Shown: positions 7,785 to 16,227 of the stretch, piece by piece | Layout of the letters: every line of letters starts with the position of its first letter | Position numbering within the stretch: position 1 is the stretch's first letter | Assembly (NCBI GenBank): GCA_013791885.1 | Contig: VMSZ01000054.1 | Span: forward strand, 1 to 32,408 | Reading direction: 5' to 3' | Origin: Sulfurimonas sp. | GTDB taxonomy: Bacteria; Campylobacterota; Campylobacteria; Campylobacterales; Sulfurimonadaceae | Length of the DNA stretch: 32,408 nt | Made by a program: the position numbers and the translations under genes | The notes under the pieces: generated by a model | What the model saw: only the letters and a program-made list of their open reading frames with translations | The model's database searches: none | Told to the model about the DNA's origin: nothing

Positions 7785-9521
7785 TTATTTGTTTAAAAAT
7801 CCCATAGATTTTTCACTGTCAAAACTTGCATCTTTCTCTCTGTGAATCTCTTCAAGAAAATCTTTTACACTGAAGACAGGCGTTTCTCTAACTGCTACTT
7901 TATAGGCAGTATTTTTGATAATAAGGTGAATCTGTCCACCGGTAAGCCCATAAGTGGCAAGTTCTTTCACATCAAAATCTTCTTCATAAGGTGCCTCTTT
8001 TGGTAACATCTTACTCCAAAGCTCTTGGCGCTGCGTTTCATCAGGTTTTTTAAACTCTATCTTGTAGTTAAAGCGTCTTGAAAAAGCTTTGTCTATATTT
8101 TCAAGCAGATTTGTCGTTGCAATAAGCATACCTCTGAACTTTTCAATCTGTTCTAAAAAGATATTTTGCATTTGATTATGCATTTGGTCGGCACTTGAAC
8201 TGATGCCGCTAGAGCGTGAACTCAAAAACTGGTCTGCCTCATTTAAAAGTAAAATAGGCTCAGATTTTGTTTTTTCACATAAATCATAAAAAGTATCAAA
8301 AATCTTGCGCACATTTTTTTCGCTCTCACCCACATACATAGAAAGAATTTTTGAACAGTCAAAGGCAAGAACCTGGCGTTTTAGAGATTTTGCAAGAGAG
8401 TACGCTGTCATTGTTTTCCCTGTTCCAGCCGCTCCATAAAAAATAATCCGTGCATCAATTCCGCTTTTTTTATCTTTGATACCCCAATCGACCAAACGCC
8501 CTATTACTTCTTTGTCTACCTGACGCATCAAGTTTTCAAGTGTCTGTTGCGTTTTTTTGTTGAGCACTACATCACTGAGTTGCGTTGTAGGTTCCACAAG
8601 TTCAAAAATATCCTGCTCATCTATAAGAGCATTCAGCTTCAAACGGCGTACTTTTTTGTTTTTTTGCGGATGAATAATACTCTGAAGTACCTCATCTACA
8701 ATATAAAAAGAACGGGAAATCCCTCCAAAAGGATTCAACATCTCTTCATAGTCTATAATCCCGCCACTTACAAGATTAGAGCCTTCTTCCAAAAGTGAAC
8801 GGTTTTTAATTCTGTCATACTCATCAAGAGAAATAAGGTCAATTAATGCATTCATCTCTCTCAAAGAAGTATCAGTCGCACTATATTCTTCCCGTAACAA
8901 AGCGATAAATATGACCTGCTCTTTGACTTGCATCTTTTTTTGTTTAAAAAATTTATCTAAAATCAGCGGTTCCGTTGTTTGAGCCACTCTCTCTGCAATG
9001 CGTTTTTCTAAAAGCTTGAGTTTGTTTTGAACTCTGTCAATACCGAGTGAATGTTCATGCACACTTTGACGAATAATGCTCATTTTTTGGTACAACTCTA
9101 TTCTAAAAAACTGATCTTGCAAATATTCCAAATGATCTGCATAAGGTTTGATGTCCGGCAAATCTAGTTCAAGTGTGCCATCTTGTAAGAGTTTTAAAAA
9201 TGAAGGAGCAAGCCCTACTGCAGTGTTGAGAAGTTCAAGCGGCGTCACTTCTGACATCTTCATAGGAGTAAAACTTTGCTGGTGCAGCCAACCGAGTTCC
9301 AGAAGATTTTTCAGTTCACCCAGATGTGCCAAATATTCATACTTCTCTTTTTTATACAGATCTTGTAAAAGGTCAAGAACAAGCACGTCATCCTGCCCTT
9401 CCATGTATTGTTTGGCAAGGTACTGAAGCATTAACGCTTCAGCCGGACTACATTTGAGATGTACAAATATCTCACTCTCTTCAATATTTTTTGCCTGTAA
9501 AAAATCTATTAATATTTTCAA
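7785..9521 (-). CDS. AAA-family ATPase with long N-terminal domain
   Basis: A 578-aa protein. The C-terminal half is an AAA+ module: Walker A GAAGTGKT (363-370), Walker B-like ILLLNEAD (423-430, Asn where Asp is usual), sensor 1 ATTN (468-471), an arginine-finger-like SRRF (481-484) and sensor 2-like TGGQ (527-530). This places it with the classic AAA clade that remodels proteins. Residues 1-330 are helical and charged, with no family I recognise, and probably select the substrate. The start is TTG: TAAGGATAGATTTG puts an AAGGA site over the stop of the upstream FadL gene, and no ATG is better placed. The 8-bp gap to that gene suggests joint expression. The substrate is unknown. Confidence 0.8.
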   Translation of the reverse strand: MKILIDFLQAKNIEESEIFVHLKCSPAEALMLQYLAKQYMEGQDDVLVLDLLQDLYKKEKYEYLAHLGELKNLLELGWLHQQSFTPMKMSEVTPLELLNTAVGLAPSFLKLLQDGTLELDLPDIKPYADHLEYLQDQFFRIELYQKMSIIRQSVHEHSLGIDRVQNKLKLLEKRIAERVAQTTEPLILDKFFKQKKMQVKEQVIFIALLREEYSATDTSLREMNALIDLISLDEYDRIKNRSLLEEGSNLVSGGIIDYEEMLNPFGGISRSFYIVDEVLQSIIHPQKNKKVRRLKLNALIDEQDIFELVEPTTQLSDVVLNKKTQQTLENLMRQVDKEVIGRLVDWGIKDKKSGIDARIIFYGAAGTGKTMTAYSLAKSLKRQVLAFDCSKILSMYVGESEKNVRKIFDTFYDLCEKTKSEPILLLNEADQFLSSRSSGISSSADQMHNQMQNIFLEQIEKFRGMLIATTNLLENIDKAFSRRFNYKIEFKKPDETQRQELWSKMLPKEAPYEEDFDVKELATYGLTGGQIHLIIKNTAYKVAVRETPVFSVKDFLEEIHREKDASFDSEKSMGFLNK

Positions 9522-9529
9522 ATCTATCC

Positions 9530-10789
9530 TTAAAATTTATATCCTACCCCTGCAGAAACAAGGAGGACATTTGAGTTTGTAAACTCGCCGTCTAAATCAT
9601 TTTCATTGTCTGCGGCACTAATACTTCTACTTTCTCTCATGGAATAAAGTATCGCTAAACCAACATCCACTTTTTCATTAATCGCATAACGCCCACCGAT
9701 TGAAACCGATGTCGAATCAGAATCCGGAAGTTCAAAGCTTAGCGTTTCATCCGGAATAGGGCTCTCCCCATATACTACACCTGCCATTAATGTTAAAGCA
9801 TCGAGTTCTTGAGTAATACCTAAACGAAAAGCATTTGTATCTTTCCAGTCTTTATTTATTGATGTACCAAAAACCGCATTTACGTAAGGGTCGATACTTC
9901 CCTGATAATCAAAATCTAACTCTTGATATGCTGACCAGTAGCTTCTCTCATAAACAAATTCTACTATCGTTTTTGTCGGAAATGTATAGGCTGCGGCTAA
10001 GCTTAAAGTTGCCGGAAGCGGTACAGATACCGTTGCACTTCCGTCATAAGATGGTCTTACACTAGGAGTCGTAGTAAGATTTGTAGTCAAATCAAGTTTT
10101 GCATTGCCTTCAACAGTCAAATCTACTTTTGAGCGGTAAGTTAAACCTAATTCTGATGTTGGCTTATACGCTAAAGCTATGTTGTATCCAAAATCTATTG
10201 AGTCACCTTCCATATCACGCGCTAAAGAAGAATATCCCAAACCATCAATAGGGGCAATTCCATCACTCTTTACAACACCTTTAGAATGCACAATTCGCAA
10301 ACCGACAGCTACACCTATTTTATCACCTATCGGAAGGGCAACTGTCGGGTTTACTTCAACAGTTTGAAGCGTAAATTCTTCTGCTGAAGTTTTTGCCGGC
10401 TGTTCTTCCCAACGCTTTGACAAACCGCCCGGAGAAACTACACTTAGACCAAAACGCGCTCCGCCGTTCACTTTGCCAGAGACATAATGAATTGCAGGAA
10501 CCAAGAAATTTTCTGTCTCAGCATCTATATCGTAAGGTCCGGTTCCACTTACTGTTCCCTGATAATTCGTCGCATCAAGTTTGATATACATCAAATCCGC
10601 TTCCATAGCATTTTCATCTGCCATAAAAACCATGTTTGCAGGGTTATAGTAAGCCGCGTCTGCACTTTTATTGTGTGCTATGTTTGCAGCACTCAGTGCC
10701 ACAGAGTTTAGAGAAGTTTCAGGTATTTTATATCCGCCGGCTAACAAAACGGAGCTTGCCACAAGTGACATTAAAGCAATTTTTTTCAT
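9530..10789 (-). CDS. FadL/OmpP1/TodX-family outer-membrane transporter
   Basis: A 419-aa protein with a signal peptide (MKKIALMSLVASSVLLAGG) and mature N-terminus. It then has the plug motif YYNPANM (residues about 47-53) typical of FadL proteins, which carry hydrophobic substrates across the outer membrane. The body is rich in alternating beta strands with aromatic girdles (for example FVYERSYWSAY), and the chain ends GVGYKF with the terminal Phe recognised by the Bam machinery. Length is normal. The ATG is preceded by AAAGGGAAAAATAATA. It lies 62 bp downstream of nfo and immediately upstream of the AAA ATPase. Substrate (fatty acids, hydrocarbons or aromatics) cannot be told. Confidence 0.9.
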   Translation of the reverse strand: MKKIALMSLVASSVLLAGGYKIPETSLNSVALSAANIAHNKSADAAYYNPANMVFMADENAMEADLMYIKLDATNYQGTVSGTGPYDIDAETENFLVPAIHYVSGKVNGGARFGLSVVSPGGLSKRWEEQPAKTSAEEFTLQTVEVNPTVALPIGDKIGVAVGLRIVHSKGVVKSDGIAPIDGLGYSSLARDMEGDSIDFGYNIALAYKPTSELGLTYRSKVDLTVEGNAKLDLTTNLTTTPSVRPSYDGSATVSVPLPATLSLAAAYTFPTKTIVEFVYERSYWSAYQELDFDYQGSIDPYVNAVFGTSINKDWKDTNAFRLGITQELDALTLMAGVVYGESPIPDETLSFELPDSDSTSVSIGGRYAINEKVDVGLAILYSMRESRSISAADNENDLDGEFTNSNVLLVSAGVGYKF

Positions 10790-10818
10790 TATTATTTTTC
10801 CCTTTAAAAATTTAGTTA

Positions 10819-10824
10819 ACTATA
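10819..10824 (-). promoter_or_regulatory. Possible -10 box for the FadL-family gene
   Basis: TATAGT on the minus strand, 30 bp before the ATG, in the short gap after nfo. There is no convincing -35. The FadL gene could instead be read through from nfo. Confidence 0.3.
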
Positions 10825-10851
10825 TTACACAATATAAACTTAACCGTACCA

Positions 10852-11751
10852 TTAATCTACAAACGAATATAAAAGCTCTATCTCATCTTTCCAAATAGTC
10901 TCATCTATGGTCTCTAAAATCAGCGGAATATCATCCATTCGCGCATCGTTCATAATGAAGCGAAACGCATCGAGTCCAATTTTGCCTTTGCCTAAAGAAT
11001 CGTGTCTGTCCACATGGCTTCCAAGCTCCGGTTTTGAGTCGTTGATGTGCATGCCCATGAGGTATTTGAAGCCCACAACACGCTCAAACTCTGCCCAAGT
11101 TGTGTCATACGCTTCACGGGTTCGTATGTCATAGCCTGCTGTAAACATATGGCAAGTGTCTATACAAATGCCTATTCGGGATTTATCTTCTACTTTGTCG
11201 ATAATGTGCGCCAAATGCTCGAAGCGCCAGCCGAGGTTGCTTCCCTGTCCGGCCGTGTTTTCTATCACCGCTTTGACACCCTGCGTTTTATCCAGAGCGA
11301 TGTTGATAGACTCCGCAATCACATCAAGACAAATATCTTCAATAGGCTTGATAATTTCCGGGTTCTCTTTCTCTTTTTTTGTAATTTTTGCCAAATGGCT
11401 TCCTGGGTGAAAATTGAGCCTGTCAAGTCCCAAAAGTGCGCATCGCTCCAACTCGTCTATAAACGCAGCACGAGACTTCTCAAGCTGTTGGACATCCGGA
11501 TGTCCTAAATTAATAAGGTAAGAATCATGAGGCAAAATGTGCTTAGACAAGATTCCGCTTTTTTCAAGCTCGCTTTTAAATTTGTCAATTGTCTCAGTGT
11601 CGAGTTCTTTAGCAACCCACTGTCTTTGGTTTTTAGTAAAGAGCGCAAATGCTTTAGCACCTATCGCTGTTGCGTTTATGGGTGCATTAAAAACGCCACC
11701 GCTTGCACTGACATGTGCTCCGACAAATTTACGACTTGTTTTACTACTCAT
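10852..11751 (-). CDS. nfo: Endonuclease IV (deoxyribonuclease IV)
   Basis: Nfo (299 aa) is a zinc-dependent AP endonuclease of base-excision repair that cleaves 5' of abasic sites. Family motifs with metal ligands are present in order: GAHVSASGG (about 11-19), [43 protein letters not shown] and [23 protein letters not shown]. Length matches the family. The ATG lies inside the end of the upstream lipoprotein gene (8-bp overlap), with AAAGGA correctly spaced, so the two are coupled. Confidence 0.97.
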   Translation of the reverse strand: MSSKTSRKFVGAHVSASGGVFNAPINATAIGAKAFALFTKNQRQWVAKELDTETIDKFKSELEKSGILSKHILPHDSYLINLGHPDVQQLEKSRAAFIDELERCALLGLDRLNFHPGSHLAKITKKEKENPEIIKPIEDICLDVIAESINIALDKTQGVKAVIENTAGQGSNLGWRFEHLAHIIDKVEDKSRIGICIDTCHMFTAGYDIRTREAYDTTWAEFERVVGFKYLMGMHINDSKPELGSHVDRHDSLGKGKIGLDAFRFIMNDARMDDIPLILETIDETIWKDEIELLYSFVD

Positions 11752-12214
11752 TTGTATCCTTTAGTTTTAATAATATTGCGTTTTTACTGTCTTTAAAAAA
11801 GATTGCGTTTGACGTTACTTTGTAGCTGATGTCCACATCTGCGTTTTGGATGTTTTGCTCAAAACCGTCTTCTGTTTTCACCTTGTTTTGTCCCTCATAA
11901 ATAGCTTTTCCCAAAAGAACATTTTGCAGAATTTCTTCAGGGTAAGAAGCGTGCAGGTACTCTTCATTGAAGCTGCGTTTACTCATACAGCCATCACTAA
12001 CGCATATGACATGGTTTATGGCTATCTTCTCCACAGCCGTTCCGGCTACAAATATTTCCAACTCTATGCTTTTTTGGCTGTTGCGCAGGTAGCCGACATC
12101 GGCAAATTTTAATTTTGGAGATTTGATGATGACAATTTTTGTTTGGGTAAATTCATAGTTTTTGGTACTACACGCTGTAAAAAAAAGTACAAATATTAAA
12201 AGTATGGTTTTCAT
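11744..12214 (-). CDS. Small lipoprotein of unknown function
   Basis: A 156-aa protein with a lipoprotein signal peptide: [15 protein letters not shown] with the lipobox FTAC, so Cys15 is the likely lipidated residue. The rest is mostly beta-like and has a cysteine pair ([10 protein letters not shown], about residues 82-88) that could form a disulfide in the periplasm. I do not recognise a named family. It is the first gene of a two-gene unit with nfo, overlapping it by 8 bp. That arrangement probably reflects compact gene packing rather than shared function. Confidence 0.8.
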   Translation of the reverse strand: MKTILLIFVLFFTACSTKNYEFTQTKIVIIKSPKLKFADVGYLRNSQKSIELEIFVAGTAVEKIAINHVICVSDGCMSKRSFNEEYLHASYPEEILQNVLLGKAIYEGQNKVKTEDGFEQNIQNADVDISYKVTSNAIFFKDSKNAILLKLKDTNE

Positions 12215-12308
12215 GGGTGAAATTGTAGCAGGTAATTTTTGGATTTTACAAATGATGAAATTTTAGTGAAAAATTTTAATTTTTTGAAGCCGCTTTGGCA
12301 GGCACCGC

Positions 12309-12890
12309 TTAAAAGCGATACCCTACTTTTGCCAATGTTCTTGTATTGTTCAGATTGTCTTTTTTCCCAGAGTCTGTGTAGTCTTTCTCTACACTTCCCT
12401 GCCATCTGACATCTACTCCAACTAAAACATCTTTATTGATGTAGTATTTGAGTCCTGCTCCTGCTTGGTAAGTAAAAAGCCAAGTCTCTTGACCTGGTGC
12501 ATCCACAAGTGCAGCACCTATACCAGGACCAAAACCAAATACTAAATCTTTAGAAAGATGCGTAAAATAGTATGGATTCATCTCTATCGTAGTAACATCT
12601 ACCGAGTTTTTACTATACTTATTTATACTCAGCTGTTGTCTAATAAGATTATCCCCCGGAAGTGTAAAAACCGGACAATCAAGGGAAACCTCAACGCCGT
12701 ACATACTTCCACTATCAAGATCGCTGTTAGCAAAACCTACATAGCCACCAATCAATGCCACTTCTATATTTGGTTTGAAATTTGGATCATTAAAAACCGG
12801 AAACGCCTGAAACTTATCCGCTCCATAGACAGAACTTGCCAACAAAACGCCACTTGCCAATGTAAATAGACTTCTTTTTATACTTTTCAC
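12309..12890 (-). CDS. Outer-membrane beta-barrel protein (small, OmpA/OmpW-like size)
   Basis: A 193-aa protein with signal peptide (MKSIKRSLFTLASGVLLASSVYGA) and a mature part of about 170 aa. It is rich in strands such as IEVALIGGYVGF and ends LAKVGYRF with a C-terminal Phe, as in barrel proteins assembled by Bam. I chose the GTG at 12888-12890: TTGGAG lies 7 bp upstream and the signal peptide then begins correctly. The longer frame to 12908 needs a TTG and adds six residues that spoil the signal peptide. Probably an eight-stranded barrel; function unknown. Confidence 0.8.
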   Translation of the reverse strand: MKSIKRSLFTLASGVLLASSVYGADKFQAFPVFNDPNFKPNIEVALIGGYVGFANSDLDSGSMYGVEVSLDCPVFTLPGDNLIRQQLSINKYSKNSVDVTTIEMNPYYFTHLSKDLVFGFGPGIGAALVDAPGQETWLFTYQAGAGLKYYINKDVLVGVDVRWQGSVEKDYTDSGKKDNLNNTRTLAKVGYRF

Positions 12891-12924
12891 TCGTGCACTC
12901 CAAAACAATTATTTATAAGTACAT

Positions 12925-12930
12925 ATTATA
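12925..12930 (-). promoter_or_regulatory. -10 box for the small barrel gene
   Basis: A perfect TATAAT on the minus strand, 35 bp before the GTG start, giving a leader of roughly 28 nt. No consensus -35 is present at normal distance. Confidence 0.5.
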
Positions 12931-13059
12931 TTGTTTGCGTAACAATTCAAAATAAAATTACATTTTCATCACAAAATAATTGTATAAATGTAATTTTGTA
13001 ACTTTTTTTACGCACTATTTTTCAATTTGCCACATATTTGATTTTTATTTTTAGATTAA

Positions 13060-13065
13060 TATACA
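13060..13065 (+). promoter_or_regulatory. Possible -10 box of dinB (leaderless transcript?)
   Basis: TATACA lies 8 bp before the ATG at 13074, and there is no Shine-Dalgarno sequence between them. If it is used, transcription would begin at or next to the start codon. Confidence 0.3.
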
Positions 13066-13073
13066 ATGGCCTC

Positions 13074-14306
13074 ATGAAAATACACATAGATATAGACTGC
13101 TTTTTTGTCAGCGCCGCAAGGATACTCAATCCTGACTTAGAAAATAAGCCCGTAGCCATCGGCGGTAGAAGTGACACAAAGATTTTCAACAAAGAAGCGA
13201 AAAATCAGAGTGTCAACTTACAAAACGCAGGTTCTTTTGTACCGACTTTTTACAAAACCTATGAAGAAAAAGACGAGGTGAATTACGGAGTAAGAGAAGG
13301 TGGGCCGGGCCGTGAGAGCTTAGATGGCTTTAAAGATCCTGATGGACGAATTCGCGGAATACTTACAACTTCAAGTTATGAGGCCAGAGCCTATGGGATT
13401 AAAACCGCTATGAGCATACAAGAAGCGCTTGGTCTTTGCCCGCAGCTCATTATAAAAGCTCCCAATATGACACTGTACCAAAAACTCTCGCATGAGCTTC
13501 ACGAGTTTTTACAAACCAAAATTCCACTCATTGAACAGGCAAGTATTGATGAATTTTATGGAGATTTGGAAGGCTGGGTTAGCGATGAAGATGTACCCGA
13601 ATTTATAGACAATCTTCGCCATGAGATAAAACGCCACATCAAACTTCCTGTTTCCATAGGTGCTGCAAAAACACGCTTTATTGCAAAGCTTGCAACAACC
13701 TACGCCAAACCTTTTGGCTGCAAAACTATTACTGCTCATGACTTCGACAAATTTGTCAATCCTATTCCTGTAGATGCCTTTGCGGGTATTGGCCGCAGTA
13801 TGAGCGCCAAACTCAAATCTGCTCAGATTCATACTCTTGGGGATTTACGTGCCAGAAGAGGAACTATAGAATCTTTTGGACCTTATGCGAAAGAACTTTA
13901 CAAACGAGTAAGCGGCTTGTCAGATGGGAATATTCAAACAAGTCACATAAGAAAATCTATAGGTATTTCGCGGACTTTTGATCCGCTTTATGACAGAGTA
14001 GAACTGAGACGCAGAATTCATGTTCTAGCCCGTCATCTCAATTTCGCCATCCATAAACTTGAAGTTATCCCTACGGTATTTCATCTGAGTATTGCCTATG
14101 AGATGAGTAAGAAATCGCATAAAAACATAAGCCTTTGCGAAGTTTTTACAGAAAAAAAGTTTGACTCTTTATGCCTGAATCTCTTTCATGATGCCGACAT
14201 ATATAAAAGACTTCACGTCATTAGAATCAGCATTAACTGTTCTAGCTTTACCAGAGACAGCAGAAAAGAGCTCTCTCTTCTTGCTTTGAAGAAGAACAAA
14301 AAATGA
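13074..14306 (+). CDS. dinB: Y-family DNA polymerase (DNA polymerase IV-like) with a large palm insertion
   Basis: A 410-aa translesion polymerase. Catalytic carboxylates are present: D6 and D8 in HIDIDCFF, and D159-E160 in QASIDEF. F11 is the steric-gate position. The palm/fingers continue with TTSSYEARAYGIKTAMS (98-114). The little-finger domain starts near RKSIGISRTF. About 58 residues (roughly 35-93), charged and Gly-rich, interrupt the usual GG(S/R)...G(V/I)(I/L)(T/S)T junction. I chose the ATG at 13074, because the longer frame starts at a TTG and adds 12 non-homologous residues. The C-terminus reads ELSLLALKKNKK. The next frame carries a better family-like tail (see the following entry), so the 3' end may be shifted. 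Confidence 0.88.
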   Translation: MKIHIDIDCFFVSAARILNPDLENKPVAIGGRSDTKIFNKEAKNQSVNLQNAGSFVPTFYKTYEEKDEVNYGVREGGPGRESLDGFKDPDGRIRGILTTSSYEARAYGIKTAMSIQEALGLCPQLIIKAPNMTLYQKLSHELHEFLQTKIPLIEQASIDEFYGDLEGWVSDEDVPEFIDNLRHEIKRHIKLPVSIGAAKTRFIAKLATTYAKPFGCKTITAHDFDKFVNPIPVDAFAGIGRSMSAKLKSAQIHTLGDLRARRGTIESFGPYAKELYKRVSGLSDGNIQTSHIRKSIGISRTFDPLYDRVELRRRIHVLARHLNFAIHKLEVIPTVFHLSIAYEMSKKSHKNISLCEVFTEKKFDSLCLNLFHDADIYKRLHVIRISINCSSFTRDSRKELSLLALKKNKK

Positions 14307-14383
14307 AAGCACTCAGCGACCAAACGCAGAAGATGCGAGAAAAATATGGAATTGATGCTTTAAAATGGGGCAGTGAACTATAA
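14303..14383 (+). CDS. Out-of-frame 26-codon tail of the Y-family polymerase, or coupled peptide
   Basis: The ATG overlaps the dinB stop (ATGA). The frame reads MKALSDQTQKMREKYG, then IDALKWGSEL, then stop. The segment MREKYGIDALKWGSEL resembles the extreme C-terminus of many Y-family polymerases, which follows their clamp-binding QLSLF-like motif. Upstream in this frame the bases give CFEEEQK directly before the Met, again more native-looking than ALKKNKK in the dinB frame. So it is likely the true end of DinB, displaced by a frame difference around the CTCTCTCTTCTT tract at 14271-14282. Alternatives are reinitiation as a separate peptide or ribosomal frameshifting. Confidence 0.5.
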   Translation: MKALSDQTQKMREKYGIDALKWGSEL

Positions 14384-14400
14384 AGATATTGCTTCTATTT

Positions 14401-14443
14401 AAAATCAGCCACTCAAACGAGCAAAGCTTGCTTTTTTGATTTT
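14401..14443 (+). terminator. Terminator-like hairpin after dinB
   Basis: The inner stem AGCAA-AGC-TTGCT (14420-14432) is followed by a T run. An outer pair, AAAATCA (14401-14407) with TGATTTT (14437-14443), extends the structure. It is short and AT-rich, so strength is uncertain. It lies between dinB and the next plus-strand gene. Confidence 0.5.
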
Positions 14444-14473
14444 ACTCCCACTATTTATGCTAAAATAACTCTC

Positions 14474-15415
14474 ATGACACATAACAAACTCATAGATCAG
14501 TTTCGATCTTTTTATTTTAGAAATTATCCGGATGATATGGAACTCCAAATTGAATATTTTTCAGTTTTTGGAGGGCTTGGTTGGGATATAGACACATCTA
14601 AACCTCTTGAACAGCTTATCCAAGAGATTGTATTTGAAAACTTTGATACCCTCAACGAAAAAATGACCCAACTCACTTTTAACAATAAAAACCACAAAAG
14701 ATTGCTGCGTGCATTAGCTGTAGGAGACAGAAAAATCTTTTCTGCGTTTAATCGCGCCGGTCTTAACAATAGCAATGGCGGAGCAGCTCTCAACTATTTG
14801 CAGGAAAAAGGTCTTATCAGCATAGAATACTCAAGAGAAGAACCGGCAAGAAGTCTCAAGCCTCACGGCAAACTTAAACGCGAAATTGCCAAACATAGAA
14901 TTTCGCATAAGGTTCTTTTCTCTCAGCCATTTGTCCGATTTTGGTTTTATTTTATCGCGCCGCACATAGAAGAGATTAAAGAAAAGAATTATGAAAATGC
15001 ACTCCAAAGATTTCGGGAGAGACAAAACAGCTACACAAGTCTGGTCTTTGAAGAGCTCTCGGAAGTATTGCTGAACTACCACATACGAGATTCTCAGATA
15101 ATAAGCTCCGGAAGCTACTGGGATGCAAAAGTGGAAATAGATATTTTAACAGTCACGGAAGATGAGAGAGTTTTTGTCGGTGAATGTAAATGGACAAATC
15201 ATAAAGTCAATAAAAAAGAGTTCCATAAACTCACTGAAAAATGCCAGAAATTAGATTTGCATCCCTACCAAATAGCCTTTTTTTCAAAACGCGGCTTTTC
15301 AAAAGAGCTCACAGGCATGCAAGGCAAAGAACTGGCACTTTACAGTTCCGAAGATTTTCAGGCACTTGTGAAAAACAGCTCAAGAGAGAATCTTATAGAA
15401 AATCTTATTAGCTAG
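14474..15415 (+). CDS. DUF234-type PD-(D/E)XK nuclease-like protein without ATPase domain
   Basis: A 313-aa protein. The C-terminal part (about 150-300) resembles the DUF234 domain that normally ends archaeal-type ATPases. It carries a PD-(D/E)XK-like pattern: E193/E194 in VFEELSEVL, D223 in VEIDIL, and E237/K239 in VGECKW. The middle (about 75-125: NHKRLLRALAVG ... ALNYLQEKGLI) looks like the winged helix that links ATPase and DUF234. The P-loop ATPase half expected upstream is absent and the N-terminus is short, so this is a standalone form. It may bind or cut nucleic acid; activity is not proven. The ATG at 14474 has little Shine-Dalgarno signal. It converges on the J-domain gene with 8 bp between stops. 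Confidence 0.7.
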   Translation: MTHNKLIDQFRSFYFRNYPDDMELQIEYFSVFGGLGWDIDTSKPLEQLIQEIVFENFDTLNEKMTQLTFNNKNHKRLLRALAVGDRKIFSAFNRAGLNNSNGGAALNYLQEKGLISIEYSREEPARSLKPHGKLKREIAKHRISHKVLFSQPFVRFWFYFIAPHIEEIKEKNYENALQRFRERQNSYTSLVFEELSEVLLNYHIRDSQIISSGSYWDAKVEIDILTVTEDERVFVGECKWTNHKVNKKEFHKLTEKCQKLDLHPYQIAFFSKRGFSKELTGMQGKELALYSSEDFQALVKNSSRENLIENLIS

Positions 15416-15423
15416 ATAATCTT

Positions 15424-16227
15424 CTAACTAACCACACGCAATGCTGTGTAGGCTTCTTGAAGGAGTTGAAATTTTTGCGTGTAATGCTGTAAGAGATGTG
15501 GGCACTCGTGAAAAACTTTGTCAGGGTGGTAAACTTTTGTAAGTTTTTTATAGCTTTTTTTCAGTGCATCTTGACTCGCGCCAATTGGGCATTCTAAGAC
15601 AGTATAGAAAAATTTATTTTCGTCCTCTTCCTCTTCTTTACATAAATCACCAAAGCTGAAACTTGCAAAATCAGAGTAGAGTTTACTCATAAAATGGTTA
15701 TCGAAGCTATAGCCAATGTTATAATGTAGAATATGGCGTTTATTGAGTGCGCGCTCAAGTCTTGCCTTTGCTTTGTAGTCAGAGACGTCAACTACAAGAG
15801 AGTTGTCAGTCCCTCTTTCCACATAAACATCCAACTGGGAGCGCAAGTAACTGATTACCCAGGTATTTGGCTGATTAAGCGTAATTAAAACAGTATTTTT
15901 ATCGTAAGCGTAAAGATTTACTTTCACATTCTCGGTATCTTCAAGTTTGCTCAGTTCTATTTTTATAGGCTGTGAACCGTACTTAAGCATTGAGCGAAGA
16001 AAAAATTCATGAGAAAAATCATGCATTGAAGCATGATATTTACTCAGTTGATGGAGAAACTCTTCTCTAATTTCTTTTAAATTCTCATTTCTAAAAACCA
16101 AAACAGACTTCGGTAAAAAGAGCATACCACGGGAGTGATGATTTAAAAACTCTCGCATCCAAGAGCTGTTGAGAGTATCAAATCCCGTAGTGATAAGAAT
16201 AAGATTATTGCGAAGTACAATTTCCAT
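15424..16227 (-). CDS. Protein with C-terminal J domain (DnaJ-like)
   Basis: A 267-aa protein. The last 62 residues form a J domain: helix II SQDALKKSYKKLTKVY, the HPD motif at 234-236 that stimulates DnaK, then helix III with LLQEAYTALR. Residues 1-200 match no family I recognise. They include a basic/hydrophobic start, a CC-free mixed region and an acidic stretch EEEEDE just before the J domain. There is no signal peptide or clear membrane segment, so it is probably cytoplasmic. It would bring DnaK to a specific client bound by the N-terminal part. A C-terminal J domain is less common than an N-terminal one. The ATG (16225-16227) is preceded by AAAGGTAGGACT. Confidence 0.8.
   Translation of the reverse strand: MEIVLRNNLILITTGFDTLNSSWMREFLNHHSRGMLFLPKSVLVFRNENLKEIREEFLHQLSKYHASMHDFSHEFFLRSMLKYGSQPIKIELSKLEDTENVKVNLYAYDKNTVLITLNQPNTWVISYLRSQLDVYVERGTDNSLVVDVSDYKAKARLERALNKRHILHYNIGYSFDNHFMSKLYSDFASFSFGDLCKEEEEDENKFFYTVLECPIGASQDALKKSYKKLTKVYHPDKVFHECPHLLQHYTQKFQLLQEAYTALRVVS

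Noticed and set aside
12211-12405. Minus-strand 64-aa frame overlapping the end of the small barrel gene
   Set aside because: It overlaps a well-supported gene in another frame and its residue pattern is that of a shadow frame.
13038-13073. Upstream extension of dinB from a TTG
   Set aside because: It adds 12 residues not seen in the family; homology begins at MKIHIDIDCFF.
14474-16227. DUF234 protein and J-domain protein as a toxin-antitoxin or defence pair
   Set aside because: They are convergent, not co-transcribed, and neither size nor motifs match a known pair; the 8-bp spacing only shows compact packing.
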